DNA of 64,000 bases from Bryopsis sp. KO-2023 (taxonomy: Eukaryota; Chlorophyta; Ulvophyceae; Bryopsidales; Bryopsidaceae). Both the position numbers and the translations under genes were made by a program. Positions 44,614 through 56,684 of this stretch are shown here, in pieces (the stretch's first letter is position 1; each line of letters begins with the position of its first letter). Below the pieces are notes generated by a model. That model was not told where the DNA came from. It searched no databases and worked only from the letters and a program-made list of their open reading frames with translations. Where the stretch lies: contig BSYQ01000009.1 in the NCBI GenBank assembly GCA_030272585.1, positions 2,976,001 to 3,040,000 on the forward strand, written 5' to 3'.

Positions 44614-46485
44614 TTAGGCGACGGTGAAAGAGTTCACCAATCCGTCGGCAGAGGTCTTGGCTCCCTTGAACCACCTCTTGTCTCCGATCTGGACTTTGAG
44701 AATGTACAGGGCACCTCCACTGACGGTGGCGGAAAGGAGAACGTGCCTGCCACCCTCATCACCATCAGCAGTCCTGGACAAAATGTTGTAGTTGTAGTAG
44801 GTCTTGCCGTTCTTCTTGGTTGAATCGATGTCCAAAAGGGAGGCGGTGCTGACCCTGTCGGCGGCGAATCCACCCTCCGACTGGGTTTGACCTGGACACA
44901 CACCACACCACCGTCATTCATTTTTTCGTTTTTTTCCACACCCGACCACTTGTGACTGCACAGCCCAAGGAAAGAAAGAGGTGTCCTCAGATGGGTTTTC
45001 CGATACGCTAAATTGCCGCATTCCGGAACATATGTCAGTGGGTGCTCTTTCCATCGAAACAGAAAATGCATGTGTGAAATTAAGGTTGCCGCGAAGAGTT
45101 GAACCGGGGCGGAAGATGACGGAGTCCCCATTAGGACATGCATCGATAAATGAAAGGGGGGGGGGGTAGGGGGGGTTACTCCGCTCACCCTCATAGGACT
45201 GCTGGCCCAAGTAGAAAGAGATGGTCTTGAAGAAGTCACTCTCGGAACCAAAATCGCTGATCGCGTTCTTGTCAGTCTTGGTGATGGTGACCAAGGCGTG
45301 GTTCACGGCATCACCATTGTCCTCATACCTAAACAAAAAGTCACACACAAATTTTAAAGTCACACACTCTAACCCGACAGGCATTTTCTCCTCCAAAAAG
45401 TGCTGGGAGTTGTGGACAAAAGCATGGGGCAATGCCAGGGCTGCGATCGAGATCGATTCTTGCATCCACACCTGAAAACGGTGCCGGGGAAGTCACGCTC
45501 CTCGGATGGGTTCCACTTGGATGGGATAAGCAGGGAGAATCCATCACCAACATATGGGATGAATCCTGCAGAAAAAACAAACACACACACTCACTCACTC
45601 CAAATTTCATACAGGACTCTAATCAGCGATCGACCCGCAGCACACCTGGGATTCAGATAGAGATGGGGTGGCTGCGAATGCAGATTTCCCCAGACAGAAT
45701 TTATAAAAAAAGCAGGGGTCTGAAAATCACAGGCAGGATAGATGAAGCATTGTCTTATAATACCTGACACATTGGTTGGCTTTCCGAAAACATTGGCAGC
45801 CTCTCCATAGGCAGCCTCAGCAGGCTTGGCAGCCAGAATGGCACTGAGACCAGCAGCCATTCCCAAAGCTTCACGGCGACCGAACTAAAGAATCCAAAAA
45901 GAAAGGCCCCGAGTGAAATTCTACCACGTGTTCTATTCAAGAGAAAGAACAGCTGAATACACCCATGTCCTGTTTGTGTTGTCTATTCTCCCCCAGGGGT
46001 GGGGAGTGATTCCTGAGTGCTGTAAAACAAATCGCAGGCACCAAGTCCGATATTGACGAGGGCCTGCGCGGGGCCAAGGTGCTGCCCACGACCGCATGTC
46101 GAGTTCTACGAGAGTGAAACGGTTGAGCTAAACGAATCCGTTGCCTGAGGTTCGCTTCGAGGCGGGTCGACTTCGCCATACACGGGCGCTGCCGAGAACT
46201 GGATCACTTGCACACGACGTGCAAGTCTTACGCAATTCTACCGAGGACCATGAATGGCCGCCACGGATATTCCCCCGACAGCAGAAAGCGTCGACCACTC
46301 CGGGCACGAGGAAAACGCTCTAGAATGAGTAGATTTTCGTCAGGTGAGACCCTCCGTACCTCTTCGGGACGGGCCTCAGCAACGATCCTCATACCACGGG
46401 TGGCCGCAGGGCGGGCCGCCCTTGGGACGACGGGAACGGGCGTCCCCACGACGGATTTGGTCGAGGCGTTGAACTTCAAGGCCAT
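44614..46485 (-). CDS. PSBP: PsbP, oxygen-evolving enhancer protein 2 (photosystem II)
   Basis: Five exons, 46485-46360, 45884-45764, 45565-45472, 45328-45189 and 44891-44614, give 252 residues with all phases agreeing. The first exon is a typical chloroplast transit peptide (Ser, Ala, Val, Arg, no acids at first). Exon 2 adds a twin-Arg and hydrophobic thylakoid-transfer segment ([18 protein letters not shown]) ending in the cleavage motif before [12 protein letters not shown], the mature N-terminus of plant PsbP. Later blocks match the family: [41 protein letters not shown] and GDKRWFKGA. PsbP sits on the lumen face of photosystem II and keeps calcium and chloride at the manganese cluster. 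Identity is clear. Confidence 0.97.
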
Positions 46486-46586
46486 CTTTGTTTCCGGTTC
46501 GGGAAGTAGGTGCGTAGACTCAAAAGATACAAGACGGAAGGAGCGCAAGAAAATACGGCAAAAGCGGCTGCTATAAAGGAGTTGCG

Positions 46587-47168
46587 ATGAGGGATCAGCG
46601 CGTTTCTGGCAGAATGATCCCTTTTTCGCAGCTGCCCTTTAATCGTACGACCCGTAGATTGATGAATTCGGTGCTTTTTGGAGGGCGCTTTTCTGTGTTT
46701 TTTTGCGTAATTCGATCTCTTCGCAGGCAGCCAAAAAGGATCTTTTTTGGGTGGAGGGGGGGGGTCGCATTGTTGAGCGGATCCACGCCGTCGAGACCCA
46801 TTGCCAGTGACGCAGAAGAAAAAGTTAGAATTCCTTGCCGAGTTTTTTCTTGCACGCGTGTATTGAAAAGGTTTTACGAACTCTGTGGATTTGAAATGGA
46901 CCCTGATCCAAGATACGATCCAAAAAAAACGTACGGCAGTGTGTTGTATTGCCTTGGTGCTGCTGGCTTGGTTCTGGCATGTCTTGTAATGTCTTATGGA
47001 GTGGCAGTGCGATTCAGTTGGGACAAGAAAGAAAACGACAGCAAGTTGTCTTCTCATTTTGGGGCTCTCCCCAGAAATTTCAGCACATTCCCCACAAGGT
47101 ACAAGGATCCAGTAACAAGCACCCGTACATCCCTTCCCGTCCTCTCCCTGGCCAACCCCCTGATATAA
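46587..47168 (+). CDS. Possible small membrane protein, 193-codon frame
   Basis: An open frame between PSBP (divergent) and the FPGS 3' end (convergent, overlapping the last 115 bases). Near residue 115 it has one clear hydrophobic span, SVLYCLGAAGLVLACLVMSY, preceded by an acidic and Lys segment, as in a small single-pass membrane protein. An inner ATG just before DPDPRYDPKKTYG (near 46896) could be the true start. An equally long frame on the other strand weakens the case. No family is recognised. Confidence 0.3.
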   Translation: MRDQRVSGRMIPFSQLPFNRTTRRLMNSVLFGGRFSVFFCVIRSLRRQPKRIFFGWRGGVALLSGSTPSRPIASDAEEKVRIPCRVFSCTRVLKRFYELCGFEMDPDPRYDPKKTYGSVLYCLGAAGLVLACLVMSYGVAVRFSWDKKENDSKLSSHFGALPRNFSTFPTRYKDPVTSTRTSLPVLSLANPLI

Positions 47169-48946
47169 TCGATCGAACAGCCCACAGATGTTAGAGCTAC
47201 CCCTGCAGCCGGCGGGGCTACTTTCATGGACTCTTCCTTCCAGATATCCAGATGGAGCCTCTGTGCAGCTTCCTCCGGTTTTGATGTTCCACCCAGAGTT
47301 GGGTGTGTCAGTCCCCCCTTGGTTCCTACCGAAGGCGAAAAAACTGCATGCCGAAAGTGGATAGCCCGGGCATGCAGGGTTTCCGTGAGCGTTTTCAAAA
47401 GGCCACGAGCGTCCCTGTCTTCAGTGCAGTTGAACAACAAAACATTGCAGGGATCTGAGTCGCTCGAAATGCCACCTGGAAACCACTTTCCACAAGCCCT
47501 GATGCTCTCCTTGGAGTGTGCTCCATCCAAGTAGAATTTCAGGTTGGCGGCATCCTGCACCACCTGAGCTCGCCCAGGCCAGTTGAAATTCCGCAAAGCT
47601 TGAATGTATTCTCGAGGGATTTCCCCTTTGGCCAGGGCAGCACATCGGTGTCTGGCACCATTATTAACACCCGCTTTGCAACTGGATTCCTCCCATGTCT
47701 TTGCTAGAGAAATTGCCAACGCCATGTTCACCGCTTGGTACCCTGCCTGCAGAGATGGGTCGAGCATATCAGCATTCCGGTACTCATTCAAGTTTCTAGC
47801 CACGGACAGCTCCACCCCTTCCTTCGTTGCATGGGCTCTCAAACCACACATTGCCTCCGGATCTTGTGGAACAGTCACGGCAGGGCAGCCAGCCTTGAAG
47901 ATTCCAGCTTTTTCCCCTGCGATTTCTGTCAAAGTTGATCCCAGTATGGCGGTGTGCTCGTAGCCCAAGGAACTCACCCCACACACCACTGGGTTTCTTA
48001 TGATGTTTGTGGCATCCAGACGGCCGCCCAAACCCACTTCTAGAATTACGACATCCACCCCCTGATCTCCAAATATCTTCACAGCCAAGAGGAACAAGAA
48101 CCTGTTATGGAACACCAGGGGGGGACTGTCAATTTTAAAAAAAACTGGCATTTTCCCTGATTTTAGAAAGGTGAATCTGGATCGGTTAACAAGGGGACAG
48201 TAATCGGAGGAGAAGGCGCCCTCTCTCCAGTAAAAAATATCCTTGAAAAATGGTGAACCGACAGCGGTTCTTTTTGGGTCAAGAGATCACATTGAGGCTG
48301 GGGGATTTGTTGTCATGCTTATTGACTGTTGATTCTCAAAAACAGAGAAAAATGAAATACTTGTGCCAATAAAAATTGTGGAAGACCTGAAGCATGCAGC
48401 CATTGGATGGCATTGGAATGGATTGTCCTCTTTAACAGCTTTCAGCCTGTGAAAACCCCATTCACATGCATCCATGAATGTCTGCTCATCAACCAAAGCT
48501 CCATTGATCCTGTGAAAAACAGAACGAGACATCAAAATTTTCCCCACGTTCTTTGGGGTAGCGAAAAATGTGCGATTACAGTACAGCTGCTGACTGTTCC
48601 CAAAACTTTGGGTGGGATTGTAGAAAATTTTCGGGGGGGAAGAAATTTGAACTGGCTGAACCGACCTGATCCTTTCTCGGACGTCACACAAGTGAGGCGA
48701 GGTGAACAGCCCAGTGGTGTAGCCGCTCGACCTCAAAATGCTTTCCACCATGGAGCAAGTGGAGCCTTTTCCTTTGCTCCCGGCCACATGTATCACCTTG
48801 AGGGACCCGAGGGTTTCTTCCAGTCCAAATGCCTCCAGATGTGGGGACATGTACTGGAGGGGTGATGGCGTCTCTACATGCGTTTGTTGCGGTGCCGTTA
48901 TCATTCCTCCTAATTTAGCCAGGATGTCGGCGTAGCGAGCATCCAT
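47054..48946 (-). CDS. FPGS: Folylpolyglutamate synthase
   Basis: Three exons, 48946-48666, 48509-48387 and 48101-47054, give 483 residues; both split arginine codons restore the frame. The ATP loop reads HVAGSKGKGSTC (about 54-64), then GLFTSPHLCDVRERIR, INGALVDEQTF, FRFLFLLAVKIF and EVGLGGRLDATN, all hallmarks of the Mur-ligase-type FPGS family. The C-terminal domain has FYLDGAHSKES and VLVTGSLYLVG. The enzyme adds glutamate tails to folates so that they stay in the cell and bind their enzymes. The frame is open upstream to 49150 with another ATG, so an organelle-targeting extension is possible. BBS2 ends only 270 bases upstream on the same strand. Confidence 0.93.
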
Positions 48947-49215
48947 GGTTGCAGATAGAGAGTCGTGGAAACTGTTGAGTCGACTTTCGGTGCTGAATTT
49001 ACCCCTCGGTGTGAATTTCCATCCAGACCGCAAAAAAAAGGACAAAAAGAATGAATCAAGTCTTTTCAGAATGCTCGATTGTGGGTCGAAATCATTTCCA
49101 CCAACGCACCACAATCCAACCCTGACCCATTTCTCAATATATTTACACAAAGCCCCACCCCTACGCTAAACAACGACCCCTCGTCCCAACCACTCAACGC
49201 CCCTTTGCATCGACG

Positions 49216-52200
49216 TCAGGCCTCACCCCTAACATCCCCATCCTTCAGGATTTTGAACAAGGACTGGACGTTGTTCTGCTTGATGGCCACCCTGCACGCG
49301 TTCACCACTTTGGTTTTCGCCTGACCCACTCTCAATCTCGCAGCTCGCTGAATCATTTGGTTGACGTCCTTCAGAACCTCCAGCAGTTGCGCGTGATTGG
49401 TCGCTCTCTTGGTGTGCTCGGCCACCAAATCCTGGTTGAGCTCGAACAGCTTGCGATAAGCTTTCTTCATGCCATCCATATCCCCCAGAATGCGCGCATC
49501 CTCCGCTTTCATGACGAACATTTTTACCAGATTGGAGTTATCGGCGACGTCCGCCGCCAGCCGCAATCGAGTTGCGTTGTGTTCCTCAACCTGAGGCGTG
49601 GGAAGGGGCAGAGATGAATCCAGCGACAAAACTCCGCAAAATCAACCTGTACAAGATGCAACAACTTTCGTGGCGCTGCTTGTAGCACACCTGTGATAGA
49701 ACTCCTTTGAATGCATCCATCTCGGCAGGGAACTCTGCTGAGGATTGCATTTCGGTCACGCCCAAGTAGGAACAGAGATCTTGTACAATATCGCCCGCGA
49801 CTTCCATGTTGTCCGTGAGTAGAACGACCTGGTGAGCATTTTGCCACAATACTGAACTAACTCTTCCCCACATGCTCTGACCTTTGCACCGATCCGAAGA
49901 GGAACCAACTCACCTTGCAAGTCATTTCTTGTGGCATGAATTTGATAACCAGTGACCTCCCGTCCCTGAGACTCACGAAACGACGGTGGATTTCTTCACT
50001 GCGTGTGTACTCGGCGGGTGGCAGCGAGAAACGATCACATAGCCAAAGGCACAGTCTCGATACGCGCTCTTTAACTACAAATGCGACGTGTGAATGGGGA
50101 TCCTGGCCAGACTCCACGTTGGCGTACATGAGAAACTTGGGGATTCGGGGCTCGTGGTCGACCACGTTGTATACGCTGCCACTTCGATCCCCGACGAGTA
50201 TCTTGACGAGCGTATCGCACGCGATGTCCTTCGGCGGCGAGAGGGGCACTCGAATGCATTGTGCTGGCTCGTCCACGTATGTGAAGTGGGATTCGTTTGC
50301 GAAGAGATTTTCCCCGAATATGATCGCACCCTGTCGCAAAAAAAGCCTTCTTGAGGTTCTTTCTTGTATGTCGCAGCAAGCCCAGAGCATATATTGTGGA
50401 CGCCGCCGTTTACCTTGATCAGCGCCTCGTTGTTCGTTTTCAGCTGCAGAAACGTTTCACCCCCTTCTTTGTCGATCACAACATCGCAAGATACCTCGGT
50501 TCCCTCCGGAATGACACTGGTGGTATCGCCAGGTGCCCTGCCGCTCGTTTTTATGTTCAAATTCGAAAGCTCGTAAAGAAGTTCCTACAAAATTCAACAC
50601 ACCAAACTCCTCACGTGCTTGGGAATGCGAGAGGAGAGAGAAACTAGAAAAGAGGGCACGTGGGTTTCCAGCAAACACACCTGTTTCTTCTGGTTGAGTT
50701 TCTCCAGGGTTTGTCGCTGGACGTCAAGATCCACTTCTTCAGCCGCCCCTTGCGATTCTGCCGGCACATAGCCCCTGACCTCCCCGTCCTCACTGCAAAC
50801 GATCACTTGCTCGACCCCGTCGCTTCTGTAGTCTGCATGAAGGATGGCGCTGATGGGGGCATTGAAATTGTCCCGAAAAACCACGTCCCCCGTCTCTTCC
50901 TTTCGCACCTCAAACTAATAAGGAGAGTAGCACAGCATTTATTGAGCGATTGAAAAAAGCCGTCACTGTCGCTCAGTCTCGGCTATGGTCAGAAATTCTC
51001 ACAAGCGACAGGGAGTGGCAGGGGTCGACATACCCTCCCATTCGACCATCCACTCAGCAGCTCAGGAACTCCATCTCCATCGAGATCAAAACTGGAAATC
51101 GCACAAACACTGTGCTTGCTCTTCACTCTCCACACTCTTGTCGTCCCGTTGTACACTCCTATGGTGCCGTTTGCCAGCGCGTAGCCATACTTCGATCCTC
51201 GTATCGGGGTGAGCCCCACCACCACATCCGCTTCAGACACTTCTGAAATTACATCCTCATTTTGGAAGATTCGAATGTCAAAATCGTCAGAGCCCACCTG
51301 CACCAGGAAAGCCAGCCGTCACAATTTTTGTCAAAATTTTATCAGATGCGGTCGAGAGAAGGGGGCCACCCCATTACAGTTGTCATTCTAGCAAGAATTT
51401 GTTTCACAAGTCTTACCAGAAGCTCAGTGATTCCATCTTCGTTTGTGTCGACCAGACTCAGACTCGAAACATTGTCACCCGTGACGGTCCAAAAGAGTTC
51501 AGTTCCCTCAGCATCGAATCCCTGGCATTGCATCACATCAGTCTTTTCAAAACCCACACATCAACGCTACCACAAACTTTCTTTCCTAATGATCAAGATC
51601 CAATGGTTGCACACCTGGATGGAGCAATTTCCACCAATGACTGCAAGAGGAGCATCAATTGTGCCAAGCTTTCCGAGGACAGTACTGTTTACACCGTCGG
51701 GAATTTCGCAAAAGAACAGGTCCCTATTTTCCTGGACGTCATATGATTGGAGACTGGTCGGAGTACCAACCAGCAACACATCTCGATCCAGGTTCGGATC
51801 CAGCCGTCCTGCCCAAGTTGCAGTGACAATCATTCAGACACCAGGGCCTATGGAAAATGAAAATAATGTTTCCAACACCCATCAACCACACATCCATTGA
51901 TCCATCTCTGCTCTCCAAATCTTCAACAGAAAGCAATCAATCGGATTTCTTTCTTTCTGGCGTCGGCTTATCAGGCGGAAGAAACGAAAGATCTTGTTTT
52001 GGGGGTCCAACCTGCTAGAACTGTGGTGATGGTCTTGTTGATGTTGAGGTATGTTATTGCCTGGCCCCCCAGCTCCTGCTTGTGAGGGTTGTGAATGAAA
52101 ATTTTGCCTCCGGACGTGGCACAAGTCAAGCAAGGATGCTTTCCGTCGTACCTCCCCACAGTGGCTTGGCCCCTGAGAATCTTGTCTGCGAGAATTAAAC

Positions 52201-52478
52201 TTCACACATGACTGCCAACTCGATATTGCCATCTTCTTTGAAACATGGGTGGCCTGATTCTTGCAGGGTTTGAACCCTCAAAGAAAATGTGACAGGGATA
52301 AACATGTCCTGAGGCATTCCCAGCCATGTCTGGTTCAGGATGTTGACATTCAACCCAGCCAACTGTCACAAGATCGTTTTTTGTTGTGTTCTGTCATGAC
52401 ATCGTGGGGGAGGGTCGAAAACCGTCCCAAAGACGTCAAGGTACCTGGAAGATATAGTTGAAACGCGGGAATGAGCAT
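49216..52478 (-). CDS. BBS2: BBS2, BBSome subunit (Bardet-Biedl syndrome 2 protein)
   Basis: Ten exons, 52478-52445, 52185-52012, 51808-51615, 51521-51417, 51297-51034, 50914-50681, 50584-50414, 50330-49914, 49828-49691 and 49590-49216, give 701 residues (human: 721). All junctions are GT-AG and in phase. The N-terminal propeller starts [10 protein letters not shown] and carries [61 protein letters not shown] and [18 protein letters not shown]. Then come the coiled coil, the gamma-adaptin-ear-like domain ([12 protein letters not shown]) and the helical end ([20 protein letters not shown]). BBS2 is a core subunit of the BBSome, the coat that moves membrane proteins out of cilia, so the organism should build flagella at some stage. 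Confidence 0.96.
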
Positions 52479-53529
52479 CTTGTAATCTTCTCAGCCCCGA
52501 TGCACAGGAGGTAAGAGCGCGCCAGAAACGGATCGACAGGTGCGAATCAAGTCCATGATTTTGGGGATGATTACGTGTGCAGGTAGAAGCTTTTGGAAGT
52601 TTTGACGTCCTTGGATGGAAAGTGAGAATTGTGGTTGATACTGACTGTGGTGGCTCATTCGCGCGCGTGCATACACACCATTACCATTACATGCATTTAC
52701 AAAAATATGTGTCTATCCACACACCAGTACAAATGTTTCCAGCCATCACTCCAACAACCCAACCCAAAATTCAAAGTTCCCCGCCACCCAAAAAAAAAAA
52801 GAAAAAGAGGAGGAAAAATACCCTAAAAATATATGCCCCACGCATGATCAAATGCCTAAAAAAACCCAACACACCTCTCGGATTTTTGAAAAATCACCAA
52901 AAACTCTACCAATCTTTAAAAAAAAAAAAAAAAAAAAAGCTGTTCACATTGAATTGTTATTGAATTGTTTTGCTTTCATCTGATTGTTTTCTTCTTTTCG
53001 ATGTTCTCCCAAAAAACGTCCATTGTCTCTTTGTGAATTGCTCAGTTTCTGCAATTTCCTAGCTTCAAATTATGAAAGATTCAAACGACCATCTCGGGTT
53101 TCTCTATCTCCTCAAATCTTGCGACTCCATAAAGAAAAATCCTCTGAGATTAAATCGATAGCTCAAATATGTTTTTCCCAACGTCTATTTTTTTCTTTCT
53201 TTCAATTGTTCAACCTCCCCCCCCTGCTGGTCATCCCCCAGTATTTTCAATTCTACAAACTTTATTCTGCACAAAAGAATGACAAATATCGAACCAAATC
53301 CCGCAGCCAAAAAAAAAGAACAAAAATTAGAAAAAAAGCTACGGACTGATTCGTGCGTTGCCAAACGGCCTTTGTGAGATCAAACATTCTTTTTCGGTTT
53401 CTTTTTTCCCCCTCCAGGTCGAGATATCACCACCCTTCCTGGAGCAGCTCCTTTGTAAATCCCTAGATAATTCTTCTCTGTCAGTTTTTTTTCACCTCCC
53501 TTCCTTCACCCACCAACATACGTCCTGCT
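52479..53529. other. BBS2 5' flank and low-complexity spacer
   Basis: The first 200 bases are the probable BBS2 promoter. The rest is A- and T-rich with an A-run near 52919-52938 and no credible frame. It also holds the 3' flank of the leucine-rich-repeat gene. Confidence 0.55.
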
Positions 53530-54933
53530 TCACAATCCATTATTGAACTCTCCGCTTTCAATTCTGTCGATTTCCTCATCCACGATATGGTCGAACCGTC
53601 GCCCATGCATGAAAATACCGTGGCCGGCCACAGCATCATCCACAGCAATTCTCAGCTCCCCTAAGTCCATGGATTTCAGCGACTCACTTTCCTCAGTAGA
53701 CACCACCAACGTCCGCAAGCTCGGAATTCTGACGATGGGGTCCCAATCCTCCTCCACCCCCGTCTTGATCAACTTGCTGCGTGCCAGATTCAAGTGAACC
53801 AGCTTGTGCAGCGATGTCAGATTCTCGCTGACACGTTGCACGCCTGTTTCGCTCAAGTCCAGGTCCTGGAGATCAGTCAGCCTATTCAGCGAGTGCAAAT
53901 CCGCGTCTGACACGCTCGTCATGCTCAAATCCAGGGCGATCAAGTTTTGGAAATGAGTCAGCCACGAGCTGTCCCCGCTCCCGAACAAATTCGTGGCCGA
54001 AGACAGCCCCAACCTCGTCAGACCCACCAGAGGTTGCAAGCTGTGCATCCCCGCGTCAGTCACTTTTGTATTGCCCAGATCCAACGATTTCAAACGAGTC
54101 AGGGACGTCAGACAGGGTATGTACGTATCCACAAACTCCTCATCTTTCAGCGACATCTCCACATCCACCAGATTCAACTGATCGAAATGGCTGGACAGGT
54201 CCCTTATCGAAACTTGCACTTTCGCCCCCAGCAGCGACAACTCCTTCAGGGATTTCAACGAACCCAGGGTTTCGAAAACTTGCTTGGACAGGTAAGGGAA
54301 GTAAAACCTGAGGGCTGTCAATTTTTTGAGGTCTTTCAGTTCCGGCAGCCCGTCGCTGTCCCCCACTCGGGGAGTCCACAGCGTAAGCTCCGTCAATCGT
54401 GGCATTTGCACATCCATTGGGGGTGAATCGTCGTCGATGTTGAGAAAGGGGGAGAGGGTCTGGTCATTGACCGTGTCATGTATAATCAACGACGAAAGAC
54501 ATGTGAATTTGGATGCTGCGACTGCCAGGGTGCATTTCAGAGAAACGTCTGACGGCCTGGAAAAAATTAAAAAAAACACCCGAAAAATTTCAAATTGCGT
54601 TTTGCTTCAAAGGATTACATAAACATGTTTGATTAAACATCGGGCTTTTATTTCAAAACGAAAAGGGGAAAATACCATATGCCGGTGGGGGTCTGAACAA
54701 GATATATATATTTTTTTATTTTTTTTTTATGGTGAAATCCATTGCTGTCTTCTTTCCTACCTGACCTTGATGGACATCGACTTTATTCCTCCATCGAAAT
54801 TCGAACGCCAGTGTTTGTTCAGCAGTCTGAGGTGCTTTCCGGACTCCACTGTGTCGGCACGGTTGATCACCTCGCTGATCACATCCTTGTCGAGAAATCC
54901 CCACAATTGCAACTGTGCAATAATCCACAGCAT
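53530..54933 (-). CDS. F-box-like leucine-rich-repeat protein
   Basis: Two exons, 54933-54761 and 54556-53530, give 399 residues. Exon 1 has an F-box-like helix set (FLDKDVISEVINRADTVESGKHLRLLNKHWR): the acidic residue, the hydrophobic pattern and the final CKRWR-like motif fit, but it is short. Exon 2 holds at least eight leucine-rich repeats of about 24 residues, with LKSLDLGNTKVTDAGMHSL and LIALDLSMTSVSDADLHSL typical of the cysteine-free type seen in F-box proteins and their relatives. If the F-box binds SKP1, this would be the substrate receptor of an SCF ubiquitin ligase. Exon 1 starts at the first ATG in frame. The repeats are certain, the F-box is probable. Confidence 0.75.
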
Positions 54934-56684
54934 CCTCAAGCATCAACACGCACACACACACACATGTTTTTTATGATTGGCTGAGGTTTCCGTTGGATCT
55001 CCATAACCCCCTAATGGAAATTTTTCGATGTTGTTCTCTATTTCATTGGCTTTCTTTGTTCAGTATCGACAATGTTGTTTTTGATTAGGGTTGCTCCTCC
55101 ACCACCACCTTTTCAGCACAAAACCCATCCCCTCTGAAAACCTGGATGTGCGTCAGACTGACATGTGCGTCTCTTTGAACCTGCTCACCCCCTGACTCTT
55201 AAATGGCTAAAAGAAGGGCGCCACTCTTCCTGACGCCTTGTGAAAGACACCCCCGCGAGCGATAAAAGCGATTCAATGCGTCTGGCGCGCAGCACACGCG
55301 ACGTCTTGGGGAAAACTGTATGTATTGGATCAGTTGAGATCAACTTTATTTCTAAAAACAGATCTGCGCGCGCGATCCCGCCAGCACGTGAGGGTTGTGT
55401 TCGAGAGCACCAACCCACGTTAGACCATCAAGTGCAGCGGAGGTCCTGCTTCACAAAGAGAGAATCCAAGAACGCGCGAAGCGGCATCTTCGCTCACCTC
55501 TTCCTCAGACTCCACCATGATGGCGTTTTGGTTCCGCCAGTGCGTCCCCAGACTTCCAAACGCCCCTCCAGCTCTGCGCTTTGCGACTACAATAGCTGAA
55601 CGACGTCGTCCTTTCGGCGGTCCGTTTCACACTGCAAAAAAGGCGGCGGCGACGGCGGCGGCGGAGGTCCACACTCTTTGGCGCGGTCTGTACAGAAACT
55701 CAAGCACAAAAGGAAAACGCGATCCCACCTGCGCGTGAAATTCTGTGGGAACGGTGGGGTACTCGCTTTTTCATCGAGTGGACATGACGTCCTGGTGCCG
55801 CCACATGTCAGACGGGTGGGCTTGGAATGGGGCCGTTCGCAGTGATTGGCGACTTAACGAGCGCTTGTTCCCAGATACTTCTTTTGGCAAAAACGAGAAA
55901 AAAAAGGAATGCGGGACAAGTATGTGGCCAGTGGCGGGACGAGACGGGCGTCTGTGCAGCTCGTGTCGGAGCGCTTGCTGTATAAGGTTGGAGTTTTTCC
56001 CTTTAAAAAAAAAAGAAACGCCAAAAAATAGGCGCAATACTTTCGCGCGTTGGATGTCGGGCCAAGACAAAAACGCTTTTGAGTTTTGAGTTGAGTAAAG
56101 GGGTGGGGATCGGCTGTTGTGGGGGGGCGGGGAAGGGACCGACGAAAGAAACTGGAAAGAGAAGAAAAAGGGAACACTTTTGAAAGTACAGTATTGGGCG
56201 CAGAAAAGAGAAAATGTCGTCACGTCATTCGTTTCGAGTTTTCGTTTCTTTTTTTGCAGGAAAATGCTGAAGACGGTTAGGTGTGTGGGCTAAAGATCAG
56301 GAGAGAGAGAGAGAGGAAGAAATATCGAACTCCTGTTAGATTTCTTTCATCGATAGAAGAAGTGGGGGAGAAAAAGAAAAATTGAGGTGTCCGTTTGGGA
56401 ATGTTTCGCGACACCACCGTTATGTTAGAGGGTGTGGTGTAGATTGGCGCGCTGCTGGTCTTTTGTTTCTTTTGCGAAAGAGATCGGAGGGAAAAGGGGG
56501 AGACGACGCGCGCGCGCAGTGATTTTCTCGGTCTTCCCTGACTTTTGTCGACGACTTTCCCGTCACGTGATAGAAAAACTTCCCCTCATATTCTCCCTCC
56601 GGTGCGTGCACCGGCGTTGCTTTGCGGCGACAGTGCGGCAATATTTTGCGTCAACTGTCGAGGTTGATTTACGGGCCTTCGTCG
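54934..56684. promoter_or_regulatory. Divergent promoter region between two F-box genes
   Basis: About 1.75 kb separates the leucine-rich-repeat gene (minus) from the F-box/WD40 gene (plus). It is richer in CG than most spacers. A 73-codon plus frame at 55517-55738 begins like a mitochondrial presequence (AFWFRQCVPRLPN) and is Ala/Arg-rich, but nothing else supports it. A CA run lies at 54946-54964 and a GA run near 56301-56314. Confidence 0.45.

Noticed and set aside
55240-55738. Plus-strand frames of 119 and 73 codons upstream of the F-box/WD40 gene
   Set aside because: No family match. The 73-codon one begins like a mitochondrial presequence but has nothing after it that looks like a mature protein; kept only as a note in the spacer entry.
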